DNA of 64,000 bases from assembly GCA_039602395.1 (NCBI GenBank), contig JBCNJP010000235.1, positions 1 through 64,000 of the forward strand. Reading direction: 5' to 3'. Positions 11,901 to 23,400 of this stretch are shown here, piece after piece. Within the stretch, counting starts at the first letter, position 1. Each line of letters begins with the position of its first letter. Source of the stretch: Deinandra increscens subsp. villosa (lineage: Eukaryota; Streptophyta; Magnoliopsida; Asterales; Asteraceae). Below the pieces are notes generated by a model that did not search any database, was not told the origin of the DNA, and saw only the letters and a list, made by a program, of their open reading frames with translations. The translations under genes were made by a program, and so were the position numbers.

Positions 11901-12146
11901 TGTTGTCAAGGCCGCCACCATTCGAACCGTCCTATCCCTTGCTGTTATCAACGAATGGCCAATGCACCAACTTGACGTCAACAATGCATTTCTTCATGGC
12001 AATCTCAAGGAAACCATCTACATGGAGCAACCGCCCGGATTTGTCAGTGACGAATTTCCCAACCATGTGTGCAAGCTAAACAAAGCCATCTACGGTCTAA
12101 AGCAAGCTCCCCGCGCCTGGTTCCACCGGCTGAGTGTGTTTCTTCA
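8950..12146 (+). pseudogene. Ty1/copia gag-pol, truncated inside reverse transcriptase
   Basis: A single open frame starts at ATG 8950. In order: a UBN2-type Gag; a CCHC knuckle (CQWCGIPGHKANAC, about residue 267); aspartic protease (DSGASDHM, about 326); the pre-integrase zinc region (WHARLGH ... CSPCQMAK, about 454-490); the integrase core with D in HCDLWGP, D in QSDGG and E in NGRVERKH; then reverse transcriptase from GSKWLFRTKY to YGLKQAPRAWFHRL. The YVDD box, RNase H and 3' LTR are absent, because the frame runs straight into a (TA)n tract at about 12150. The region present has no internal stop or frameshift, so truncation rather than slow decay inactivated it. Gene order protease-integrase-RT identifies copia. 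Confidence 0.93.
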
Positions 12147-12147
12147 C

Positions 12148-12150
<3 letters not shown>

Positions 12151-12186
<36 letters not shown>
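12151..12186. repeat. (TA)n microsatellite at the copia breakpoint
   Basis: About 18 TA units begin where the reverse transcriptase homology ends. Confidence 0.95.
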
Positions 12187-12190
<4 letters not shown>

Positions 12191-12373
12191 AAAGTTCATT
12201 GTAGACACCCTTATAAGTGTAGACAGGTAGACACCTTCTTTCACCATTAGATCTCTTGATCTAATGGTTGTGATTAATTTTCTTTTTTCTTTTTTTCCTT
12301 TTTCTCATTAATCAGAAACTTTCACATGTGAAAAAGAGCGATTTCACATGCGAAAGTGTCTACAATGAACCTC

Positions 12374-12377
<4 letters not shown>
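12187..12377. mobile_element. Small inverted-repeat element seated in a (TA)n tract
   Basis: A 191-bp segment with (TA)n on both sides. The left end contains GTTCATTGTAGACAC. The right end reverse-complemented reads GGGTGAGGTTCATTGTAGACAC, so the arms share a 15-bp inverted core. It is non-coding. Flanking TA on both sides suggests insertion into, or duplication of, a TA target. This resembles microsatellite-targeting MITEs such as rice Micron in behaviour, but homology to them is untested. Confidence 0.65.

Positions 12378-12405
<28 letters not shown>
12378..12405. repeat. (TA)n microsatellite
   Basis: About 14 TA units separate the two inverted-repeat elements. Confidence 0.95.
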
Positions 12406-13078
12406 GGAATGAGAACTAATAATAACCCCCTCTTATAGTGATAACTAAATAACTCCATCTTAGTGGTTGGATCAAAAAGCTGGTGCTATGGATGAGTGCC
12501 AAGTGGCACTGACTTGTTTTCTTTTTCTTTTTTAATTGAAAGGGTATAAGTGGTATTTTAACCAAAAGAAAAAGTACCACCCCCATTTTTAAAACGGCTA
12601 TAACATTTTTATCCGAAGTCGGTTTTTTATAAAAATTATACCATTTAACTCGCCTCATTTTTACCTTTAATTCGGACGTGGTCTCGACTTTTTTTTAAAC
12701 TTATTTTTTCAAACGTCCGTATTAACATCAATGCTACAAAAAAAGGGCAGCAGCGCCACAAAAAAAGGCACCAGTGCTACTTTTTGTAACATTACATGTC
12801 AGTACGAACGTTTGGGAAAAAATATCAAAAAAAAGCCGGGACCACATCTGAATTAAAGATAAAATTACAACGAGTCCAACGATATTTTTTTTATAAAAAA
12901 CCGACTTCAGATAAAAAAGTTATAGCCGTTTTAAAATGGAGGGGGTACCTTTTTTGTTGGGTTAAATGTCTAAAATACCCTCCCTGGAAAGAGAAAGAGG
13001 GTGACACTTGTCATGATTTTGGTGGTTCAAATGGGTTATTTGGTTATTGCTCCAAGCAAGGGTTATTAATAGTTCCAC

Positions 13079-13082
<4 letters not shown>
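12406..13082. mobile_element. 677-bp foldback element seated in (TA)n tracts
   Basis: Bounded on both sides by (TA)n. The left end reads 'ggaatgagaactaataataaccc'-like sequence and the right end, reverse-complemented, GGGTGTGGAACTATTAATAACCC. Internal arms also pair: 'aaaacggctataac...ccgaagtcggttttttat' around 12590-12640 is inverted around 12890-12940. This inverted pairing yields similar translated words (KKPTSDK.VIAVLK) on opposite strands, which are not genes. Non-coding. Confidence 0.8.

Positions 13083-13136
<54 letters not shown>
13083..13136. repeat. (TA)n microsatellite
   Basis: About 27 TA units between the foldback element and the FRS-like relic. Confidence 0.95.
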
Positions 13137-13138
<2 letters not shown>

Positions 13139-13183
13139 CTTCATGTTGAAGAATGACCATATTTTTACCTCCAAACATTTGAG

Positions 13184-15424
13184 ATGTTTGACCATATTTT
13201 TATCGATCTCAATGAGCTTCCTGTTGAAGAAAACTTGATACATTCTCAACATGAAAAAGATGCTATCGAAGAAGAGGAACCATTCGTTGGTCAATGCTTT
13301 TTAAGTGAGAAGAGGCTCTTGTTTTTTTTATCAAAACTATGCAACAAAGAATGGGTTTTCCGTTCGAAAAGGGAGGCTTGTGAACAAGAAAGGAGAAAGG
13401 AGAAGACGTGATTTTTTTTTGTCATCGCGAAGGAGCAACGGAGTCTAAAAAAGACTACACACAAAAAAACAAGAAACAGAGGCTATACAAGATGTGATTG
13501 CAAGGCCCCACATCGAAATTTTTCCGGAAGAATGGCAAGTCACTAAATTTGTTACGGAGCATAATCATGCTCTGTTGTCTACTCAAGAGGTTCGTTTTTT
13601 ACCATCTTATCGTAATATTACATTAGAAGATGAGAAACGTATAATGTTATTAAAAGAAGGGGGCTTGTGCGTTAGACAAATTATGCGGGTGATGGAGCTT
13701 GAAAGGAATGTGAGACATGGAGAACTTTCTTTTCTTAAAAAGGATGTCCATAACCTTTTTATCAAAAACCATAAACTACACTCACATAATGATGCAAGGG
13801 AGCTTTTGGAGTATGTAAAAGTGCTAAAAGTGAAAATTCTAATTTTCAATATGCATTTACAGTAGATAACAAAAACAGGCTAGAGCATATTTCTTGGTGT
13901 CATGCTCATTGTTTTGCTTTGTACCAAAAATACGGAGATGTTCTGGTATTTGATACTACATACAAGGTGAATTCATATGACATGCCATTTGGCATATTTG
14001 TCGGTATGGACAATCATGGAAGAACTATATTGTTCGGGTGTGCACTTTTACATAACGAGAAACTATACACATTCGAATGGCTCTCTAAGGTAATTATATT
14101 TTTGTTTGATTTTAGAAACTTATTGGTATTAGTATATGACTTAAAGTTTCTTAAACTTACTTTATTTTCAGAATTTTACTATATTAATGAAAAAGTCACC
14201 GGAAACGATATTGACCGATCAAGATCCATGGATGAAACAAGCAATTGAAACGGAAATGCCTTATACTAAACATGCATTTTGCATATGGCATATCACCACT
14301 AAGTTTAGTAGTTGGTTTATTTTATTATTAAGAAGTGAGTATTCAAGTTGGTGCACTGAGTTTTATAAATTATATAAGTTAGAATCTGTTGAAGAATTTG
14401 AGCAACAATGGCCATTAGTAATTTTAAAATACAATCTCAAAGAGAATAAGCATGTGATAGCGTTGTACCAAATTAAAATATTTTGGGTTCCAAGTTATCT
14501 TCATGGCTTTTTCTTTGGTTGCATGACGACTACCGGAAGATCTGAGAGTATCAACTCATTTATTAAAAAGTTTATATCCTCTCGAACAAGTTTAAGCGAT
14601 TTTATTAGACAAGTGAGTACATTTTTTACTACACTTTTTTTTAGTTAAACATTTTATTAATGATCTTTTTACTCATATTTTTATAGGTTGATCTTGCCAT
14701 TGAAGATGTGAGGCAAAAAAAAATGCATGATAGTATGCTGGCAAAATATCGAGAGTGTCATTTGAGATCATTATCACCGTTGGAAAAACAGGGTTACCAA
14801 GTATTAACTCCATTTGCATTCAAAAAGTTTCAAGATCAATTTGCTCTAGCGATTCAATATTCTGCTTCTAATGAAAATGAAACAAGTTTTATTGTCAAAC
14901 ATTACACAGCGAATCGATTGCATAAGGTGGTTTGGGATGGTAAGATGGCTAAATGCGCATGCAAAAACTTCGAATTTGTCGGGATACTTTGTCGTCATGT
15001 TTTAAGTGTTCTTCTCCATACGGGTTGCTTTGAAATTCCTTCTAGTTATTGGCTATCACGGTGGAGTCGAGATGAGGCGGAGCTTAATGAAGTCTCTCGG
15101 TTACACCAAGAAGGAGCTTTCGATGTTTCATCATCTTGTGCAAAAAATAGTGATCCTATAACCAAGGCAATTGAGTTGGCTCAATGCCCTGTTATGTCCA
15201 AGACAAAGGGACGGCCTAAGCAAAAGCGATTGAAAACTAGAAAGGAATTAGCGAAACAAGTAAAGCGTTGCAGATTATGTAAATCTTCGAGTCACAACTT
15301 CAGCACATGTCCAGAGCGACAAGATGCTGATGATGCTAATAATGCTCAACAAATGGCTAAAAAAATAAGACTTGATATGCAAAGTCAAATAGATTGTAAT
15401 CCCATACTTCATTATAAATGTTGA
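13184..15424 (+). pseudogene. FAR1-RELATED SEQUENCE (FRS)-like, MULE-derived gene, frameshifted
   Basis: Order of parts: a degraded FAR1-type zinc-binding N terminus (EPFVGQCFLSE, then HIEIF-PEEW and EHNHALLS around 13500-13575); a MULE transposase-like core (VFDTTYKVNSYDMPFGIFVG, ILTDQDPWM, HAFCIWHIT, TTGRSESIN); a SWIM zinc finger (CACKNFEFVGILCRHV around 14955-15000); and a C-terminal CCHC-like CRLCKSSSHNFSTCPE. Two introns are visible, 14090-14171 and 14613-14686, with good GT-AG borders. Frame changes occur near 13330, 13415-13500 and 13830, so the N-terminal third cannot be read through. FRS proteins are domesticated transposases that act as transcription factors in far-red light signalling. 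This copy is probably a dead paralogue or an element remnant. The core downstream of 13919 is well preserved. Confidence 0.85.
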
Positions 15425-15560
15425 GTAATCTCCTGTTTGTGATTGAATGAATTTTTTAATTTGCTGTCAAAGAAAAAAAATAGGAATATTGAACAAAAAA
15501 AGGAAAGAAGAATCTATCGTATAGGAAGTTAGGAGAGAGATAATGGAAATAATATAATAA
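15425..15560. other. Non-coding flank
   Basis: AT-rich 3' flank of the FRS-like relic; no feature recognised. Confidence 0.4.
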
Positions 15561-15742
15561 GTATTGGAGGGAAAGTTTAGGAGGGAATAATAAAAGGGCA
15601 AATTTGGTATAGGAGTATAAAATTAATTTAGTTAATGTAAAATTAATGTAGTTAATGTTAAATGACAATTTTAATAAGAATATACTAGATATTTAATGCT
15701 TCTTACATGTGCCCTTAGGGCACATGTTAGAAAATCCCTTTT
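15561..15742 (-). repeat. Dispersed repeat, inverted copy of 557-720
   Basis: The reverse complement follows 557-720 word for word through 'actcctataccaaatttg' and 'aaagggattttctaac', with a small extra tandem piece ('gttaatgtaaaattaat'). It contains a perfect 10-bp palindrome around TTA at 15705-15727 (ACATGTGCCC / GGGCACATGT). Confidence 0.75.
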
Positions 15743-16578
15743 ATAAAAGAAATTGAAATGTTATGATTTTAAAAAGACAACATTGCCCCTCCTTTTTTAT
15801 TATCCATGTCCTTCATTTCAACCAGCCCTAAAATAATCACCTCTATCATCTTCATCTAGTTGTCCCTCTCCATAAAATCATCAGATCATCTAATCGCCTT
15901 CGTCTTCAGTACCCTAAATGACAACTTCCATCTTAATCTAATCATCTAATCGCCTTTATCTTCAATACTCCAAATCAAAAATGAAGTGAACCTAATTTTG
16001 CTCTGATGGTGGTTTGAAATTTGTTCACATGGGTTTTGATTTTGGTATGGGTTTTTGTTTTTTTGAGTTAGTTTGTGATTTTGGTATTTTGATTTTGATA
16101 TGGGTTTTGGTATCTGCGACTTTGGTTATGGACATTGCAACGTTGTAGGTTGCTTGAAAGATTGAAGATGGTTGTTAAGATTAGATGGGGTTATTCGGTC
16201 AAAGATCTGGGTTTTGGTATCGACGATTTTGGTTCTAGGAATGTTTTCAGATGGGGTTATGACGGCGATGGTGAAGATGGGATGAATTTCTGGCGACGGT
16301 GAAGATGGGCTGATGATGATGGATGATCGGCGAGGATGATGATGATGATGATGGATGATCGGTATAGATTTTGGGAAATCAGTGATGGAATGGGATCGAG
16401 GGTATACTGGTAATCATCAATCATTCCTTAGGAGGATTTAGAATTCCATCAATACTTGGAGGGATTGTTAAATCCCATAGATTTCATCTCTATAATGTGC
16501 CAACCAAACACAATTATAAAAGGAATTAATTCCAATTCCATTGAGATTCCTAGCGATTCCAGTAAACCAAACATACCC
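15743..16578. other. Non-coding, repeat-like, with a (GAT)n tract
   Basis: No gene recognised. A GAT/ATG-rich microsatellite lies at about 16308-16352. The right end, '...attccagtaaaccaaacataccc' followed by TTA, resembles a MITE terminus (GGGTATGTTTGGTTTAC on the minus strand). It abuts the foldback MITE, suggesting insertion of one into the end of another. Confidence 0.4.
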
Positions 16579-16870
16579 TTAGGTGGCGTTTGGTTCACGG
16601 AATGTAATGTAATTGGAATTGTAATGTTTTCCTTTTAAAGTTGTGCTTAAGTTGGGTAAGGAGGAGGTTTGAAATACAATGAATTCCTTTAATCAATGAA
16701 ATTTGGGGTCATGTAACTTTCCTTCGTTAAAGTGAAGGATTTCTAAATTCCATTGATTAAAGGAATTCATTGTATTTCAAACCCATTCCTTACCCAACTT
16801 ATGCACAACTTTAAAAGAAAAACTTTATAATTCCAATTACATTACATTCCGTGAACCAAACGCCACCTTA
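16579..16870. mobile_element. Foldback MITE (286 bp, arms ~140 bp, TTA duplication)
   Basis: TTA (16579-16581), then GGTGGCGTTTGGTTCACGG at 16582; the right end at 16867 is CCGTGAACCAAACGCCACC, followed by TTA (16868-16870). The inverted match continues through nearly the entire element (AATGTAATGTAATTGGAATT, then GAATTCCTTTAATCAATG on both arms), so the whole element can form one hairpin. TTA duplication and GTTTGGT termini fit the PIF/Harbinger-Tourist group. Confidence 0.9.
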
Positions 16871-17832
16871 GTGTTTCGATTTTTAAATATTTGTTAACCG
16901 GTTGGTTTTTCTTACGACTTGTTTTTCAATCATATACAATTATACATAGGTATTGTTGTCTAGATCAATGCTCATTTCGACGTATAATTTACTTGTAATA
17001 TTTTGATTGAAACCCTCACACATGGTTTTCCCACCTAAATGAAAACCTAAATATGCGGACCTTAGGATGGGTTGGCTATCCGTCCTTCATGAAGAATTTT
17101 ATATCGGTTATGAAGAATTTCAAGAAAGATCTCTATTTCTTGCTAATCCAAGATTATATTCTTTGTTAGTATAATAGTATTCTATGGCTTATTCACCTTT
17201 AGATGTAATTTTTTCTTTTCTATCTCTTCATTTTTCACCCTATAGTTTGGATAATCTTAACAAAGTTTCTGTAACCCTAAGGAAATCGATCATTGACGTG
17301 AGGTGGTAGTATATGAAAATATGACAATTATGGGTCAAATAACACCACTATTGTGCAAGTTTTAAATATATAAAACACGATAACAAACAATCACCATACA
17401 CCACACGTTAGGCAAATGCACATATCATTGGCGTAGTACAGTGATGACAAGATACCGAGGTCGTCCAAAGACACAAGACGTGAAGGCTCTTGATACTGAA
17501 TCTTCTTTAACGTCTAGCCAAAATAAAAAGTTGGTAATTTGTTAAAAGTAAAAATTAAAGGAAAGATAAATGGGTTTTAAGTAAATTCAATCAAAGATAA
17601 CATCACTTGGAATGACTCGCCAATGGTGAAGTTGGTAACTGAATTCTTTATAAATTCTCCTTAAGATTGTTATACGAAGGTAGAAAGGGCCCTATCTCAA
17701 GAAACCCAATCATATGTTCCTTCTGTTGTTCACCAGCAGGGACGACTCTCTAGAGGAACGCTCTATGGAGTTACAAATATAGTGTGTAATAATGTCATTT
17801 AGTCGTAGGACCTTACGGTGAAATTGTCGTTA
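16871..17832. other. Non-coding interval
   Basis: No long ORF, RNA gene or paired termini seen. AT-rich, likely host intergenic DNA or decayed repeat. Confidence 0.4.
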
Positions 17833-18378
17833 TGTCACACCCCAAAAATCCCCGCGCGGAAACCACCGCAGGGAGAGTGATAAACCACGATTGAAACACA
17901 ATAGCCATATGAATAGACACTACATGCAGTTTAAGTTTAGAAATACCAAATCGAAAGTAAATGTAGAAGCGGAAAAGTTCAAAACACTGTTATAAGTTTA
18001 AGCGCAAAACACCATGCAACAAAAGTTTAACGAGTTCAGATTAAGTTTAAAGACTCAAATGCAAAGTTCATGACATGGTCAATTTGTGCATCCTAGCTCG
18101 TGAAATCAATCAGCGACCTGAGAAATAACATGCTTAAGTGTCAACACATAGGTTGGTGAGTTCACAGGTTTATAAGTTCAAAGCAGTTTAAGTTCTACTG
18201 ATATTAATAATAATAATAATAATACATATCAATAACTAGCTAGGCTATTTACAAGAATCTAAGCACGTTCATAGTCACCGAAGCTGACAGATAAGTTAAG
18301 ATTGCCTTGTTCAATTTAGGACGAATATAACACCCGTTCGATATCCAATCATGTCAGAGCGACTAACCCGAGCGGGGC

Positions 18379-18727
18379 TGAAGATGCGTGAGCATCGGAT
18401 CGTCTACTCGATCTAGCTATCCGAACATCGAAACATAAATAACCGATTGTTTTATTGATCAAACGAGAACAATTACAACCAGTAAACCACAGAGAATTGA
18501 CACAGAGAAACACACTCAGAAACACACACTTAAGATTCACTCACACGCTCAGAACTTCTAAACACAAAGACCAAACTACTATATATACCCGATCGGCCGA
18601 ACTCCCTCCGAACCCCAGGTTCGGCCAGTCCGAACTACAGGTTCGGACCTAGTTCGGCCAACCCTATATTGGCTTGAACTTGGTCTTCGCTCGATACTTC
18701 ACACGACGCACATTTCAGGTATCAACA
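18379..18727 (-). repeat. 3' LTR of the gag-only copia element
   Basis: 349 bp, ends TGAAGATGCG... and ...GGTATCAACA on the plus strand (TG...CA). It contains 'actatatatacccgatcgg' with a TATATATA box and a block of CCGAAC/GTTCGG words. Confidence 0.93.
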
Positions 18728-18745
18728 AACTCCCCCTCGTCGTGT
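18728..18745 (-). promoter_or_regulatory. Polypurine tract
   Basis: Plus strand 'aactccccctcg', i.e. CGAGGGGGAGTT on the minus strand, lies immediately inside the 3' LTR. Similar blocks recur at about 18800, 20143 and 20161, giving multiple PPT-like tracts. Confidence 0.75.
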
Positions 18746-20400
18746 GCAGTATCTCTTCTCATTTCTTCTCAACATCATCAAATATGTATCATCAATCAAG
18801 CTCCCCCTCAAGTAAAGAATCCGTTTATCCAATGAAATGAATCTTCGAACAAACTCCTCCTCAACTCAATCGTAGCTTGATCTTGAATACGTGATGATAT
18901 CTAGTATATCTCTGGTCTTTATCAACAGCTTCAGAAGACTTGAAGTTGTAATAGCTTGCACAACAGCATCCTGCATTAACATTTAAATAATATTGGCGCA
19001 AAACGTCTCTTCGAGACTCCAAGATATGATATTGAAAATGATTTTAAATCACGTGTTGATCAGATCGAAAATAAAACAGAAACAAAATCTTTTTGGCTTT
19101 TTGAAAGTTTATATCAAAACATACCTAAAATCTTTTTGATCTTGTCTAAAATGAAATGAAATTGCAATACAGAATCAGACACTATTTTTGGTATGAGAAA
19201 GATCACTATATGGGATCATATTGATCATAACGCACTGAACTACACTTCAATTTCAATTAATTGAAGCACACAAGTCATGTCGATTGCTGGTATAATTTGT
19301 CCATCTTAAACTCAGACAGAATCATACTTATAACATCTGGATATGTTAAGGTATTGATTAGATTTGCTTTGACCAGTGTACCCCACACTATCAGACATAT
19401 TCAGACATTTTCTGTTTCTTTTCTTTTTCTTTTGTGTGATTGCATTTGTGAACTTTCACATTGCATAATATTTTTCATGATACAGTCAACTGTGTTCCAT
19501 GCAAAAAGAAAAAAAAACGTTAAATCGTCTACCTTAAGGTCGATCTTTCGATACGCAGATAAGGCCTCGGATTTAACAAAATAAGAAAAATAAAACAAGT
19601 TGAAATTGTATAACTCAACAACAATCAGGTCGGTACTCCCGTACACGCAGAGAAAGTCCGATGAGTTATACGAAACACTAAAGAAAATAAAGCAGAACGT
19701 CAAACGAACAACGATCAGGTCGATCTTTCGATACGCAGAGAAAGTCCGATCGTTAGACAAAATAAAGAAAATCAAACAAGATTAAATCTTTGCAAAATGA
19801 ACACATGTATACACAATGACTTCTCATTTTGAATTTCACACTTATTTTTCTTTTTGTGTCATGAAATATGCATCAAGATGTTATCCACATGGTCAAGCAT
19901 TAGTATTTAGTGTATATCACATCTGTATACTTTCTGATTTGCCAAGCCTACCAAGCATATCAAACAATGTTCTTATGGCCCTTTCATCTACTTTATCCAT
20001 GAGTCAGATACGTATGTCAATGTACCATCATTTCCCAATGATCAATTTCTCACAATTTTTATATTGTGCATGTATTCACCTTCCTTCATTATATATTTTG
20101 CATGTATTCACCTTCTCCCCATACCATGCATTTTCTCAATTACTCCCCCTTACTTACAATTCTCCCCCTTAAAATGAAAACTCTAGTTTTGGATTTTCAT
20201 TTTATACAAAACAAGACTCTATTTTTGGCTTTTTGAGAAAAAAAAAAAACATAAGCAAAGAAAATTGATCAATCAACACGGATATGTTTCAGATTTTAGA
20301 ATTCAGAAAATTTGTCATTAAATTTAAATTAAGCAGAATACTCCTCCATCAACAACTTTTCAATCGTCGATAGGTCTTCTAGAAGTACCTGCACACTGGA
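18746..20400. other. Non-coding 3' half of the copia element, pol missing
   Basis: In an autonomous relative this region would contain pol. Here there is no protease, integrase or reverse transcriptase motif in any frame. It includes the repeats at 19518-19780 and CT-rich PPT-like blocks. Confidence 0.7.
19518..19780. repeat. Three imperfect ~89-bp tandem repeats
   Basis: The core 'tcaggtcgatctttcgatac' plus 'gcagagaaagtccgat' occurs at about 19540 (degenerate), 19626 and 19715, separated by aaataaagaaaa-type spacers. Each core is partly self-complementary (GTCGATCTTTCGATAC). Confidence 0.8.
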
Positions 20401-20408
20401 CAACCTAA

Positions 20409-23400
20409 TTAGTTCACAAATGACCCGAAGCGAATCGCTTCTGGTCGACCAGTGTCCTGATTCCATTCCCGTTGTTTTGGTAATTCAGTTTTCGATGAAA
20501 CAGTCACAGGTGACTGTGATGATGAACCGACATTTTGAGCTTTTGAAAACTTTGGAACAAAACGTTTTTGTTTTTGAAAGAATGTAGGTTCAAATTCATC
20601 AAAAACTCTGCCTTTTTCATCAAAGAATTTTGGTGTGGCAGGTTTACCAAAAACTGATTTCTTGTGAAATCTTTGTGATGAATCAGCAGGTGAGGGACAA
20701 TCTTTTGCCATATGCCCTGGGCGACGGCAAATATAACAAATTCTTGTCATTTTATCCCATCTTTGATGTACCTGCGAAGAACACACATGAATATCTCTAA
20801 CATGATCAGAATGAGAATCATATACCTGATGCCTGTGATCATGTACCCATTTAGAAGTAGGGCTTAGAGATTGAGAACGTTCAGAAGAAATGGTTGCTTT
20901 CACAAAGACCTCAGCAATCTTCCGAGCATCAACACAATGAAGTGGAAATTCTTTGTCTGAAAATAATTGATCTGAACCCTTGAGTTTGTAAAAACGTTCG
21001 GGTTGAATTTTATCAGCTTGAAAAACTTCCTTCTTCACTTGTTTCATCTTTAATTTCTTCAAATCTGGGGATGAAGATGCTTGAACCTCCCCAGCTATAT
21101 CCTTCTTCTCATGAAAACCCAGACCAACATTCTTTGCCAGATCCTTTCACCTCCGATGTAGAATGTCCATTCTTGGCTAATCTTGTGAATTCAGCTTTCA
21201 CATCAGGAAGTTTCTTTTGATCATAGAAAATTGACTCATCAATTTCAGGTTGAGATTGAATCTTGTCACTTGATGTTGCCGATTTCTCATTATCAGCAGA
21301 AGATGAACCAGTAACAAACTTCGGTGCTGGAAGAATCTCAGCTTTCAAAACCTTTTTCTTGTTTTTCTTGCTTTTCTTCTTCTTTACAACCTGGACTTCT
21401 TCTGAAGTAGAAGATGATATCTTTGAATAATCAAAATCAACAACCTGTTCCTTCACTTGTTTGACAGCTTCCTTGATATGAGCAGGGGGTGATGCAGTTT
21501 TATCAAACATCCTTTCAAAATTTGCATCATTTGCTAAGAAGCTTGTGAAAACCTGAGAATTAGAAACATTGTTGAGCAATATTTTTGCATCAAGAACTTG
21601 AATTTTGAGATCAGAAATTTGCTGTTGAGCCTCTGCAAATTCTTTTTCTTTAGCAATCAAACGCTTGGCAACTTTGTGAGTTTCAATTTTTGCAAGCGAA
21701 GATTGTCAAGTCCTTCATGTAGCTCCTTCTTCAGTTTATCCTCATTTCTCTTTTGAATTTCCAAATTTGCAGTTTGAACCTTGTGAACCCTAACCAACTC
21801 ACGCTTCTCATCCAATAACTTTTCCATATCAACTTGATATGCTTTGATTTTAGCATCAGATTCTTCAACACGCTTAGTAAGCAAATCAAGCTTAATCTTA
21901 GATTTATCAAACAAATTCTGAAAATCATTTGCAGCATCTTCTGCCTCTTCCTTCCATTTCTTCACTTCTTTGACTAACTCACCCTTTTCTTCACAAATTT
22001 CAGCTTTCGAAGTTTCAGCATTCTTCTTATCTTGCTTCAATACTTCTAAAACCTCATTCAATGTTTGGATTTCCATGGTCAAATACTCATTCTTTAAAGT
22101 CAACTTCTTGCCATGATCTTTAGAAATTTCCAACTCTGAATTAATCACATCAAACGCCTCAGACAGTTGTTGAACTTTGTTCATCAATAAAGCATTTTCT
22201 TTCATCAAACTCTCCAAATTTTCAGCAGATTCATAAGAACTTGGAATTGAACTAGTATCGGAACTAGTTTCTGAACAAAAATCTTCTTGTTGATCATGCG
22301 TAACTATCAATGCAGATGAATCATACCCAAACTGTTGACCCCAATCATATACACCATCATTTTGAGCAATCAAAGCAGTGGTCTTGCTTGTGCTACTAGT
22401 AGATGGTTGAGTAAAACCAGGTTTTGGTGATATAGGAACAACAGACTTACTTGCATGTGCCTGATGACAATCTTTAGCAAAATGTCCAAGTTATGAACAT
22501 TTATAACACTTTAATTTGGACTTGTCAAAACCCAATTTATCACCAGAAATATTCCTTCCATGCTTCTTAAAGAATCTTTTAGATCTTTGACACAACATAG
22601 CATATTGCCAAGATACATCCAGTTCGGTTAGTTGATCATCATCAAGAGCATCAAGATCCTCACTAGTTAGCTTCGCATCAGCAACATTTTTTAGAATCAA
22701 TCCAAAGGATGATGAAATCAACGTAGAAATCATTTTGGCACAATCATCGGTTGATTCTGCTGAAAAAGCATTTTGACTTGAAAAATTTGGAATTGTAAAA
22801 TTGCAACCTCTTGAAGAATTATTATCAGAATTTCCTAAAGCTCCAGCTATAAAAGCAACACTTGGTGTTGTATTCTGATTTGGTTTAGACTTTGCACTCA
22901 TGCTTGCACTATTTTCACCATGATACAACTCAGGATGTTGCAAGGTAGCGGTTGACTTCTTTGAGTTTAACATTTCCATTTCTCGAGCATGAAGTTTTCC
23001 AGTAAGCTCGTGAAATGTCATTGCAGAATAATCCTTGTCATGAGTGAGTAACAAAACATAATTTTCCCACTTTTCAGGTAATGCTTCCACAATCTTTTCT
23101 TTTAAATCAGCATCAGATTTTTCTATTCCAACAACCTTCAATTCACTAATCAAATGTGAAAATCTTGAAACTAGAGCAGTAATGTTTTCGTTGTCATAAT
23201 TCTGAAAGTTATCAAATTCTTTGTTCAAAACTTTCTTTCGACTCTTCTTATAATCAGCATTACCTTCACATCGTGCGGATAAAGCATCCCATAATTGCTT
23301 AGATTTCTTGCAAGTGCTAAATTGATGAAGCAATTCAGTAGGTAATGCCATAGTAAGATAACCATAAACTTTCTGCTCAAGTTCATAACTTTTTCGTTCA

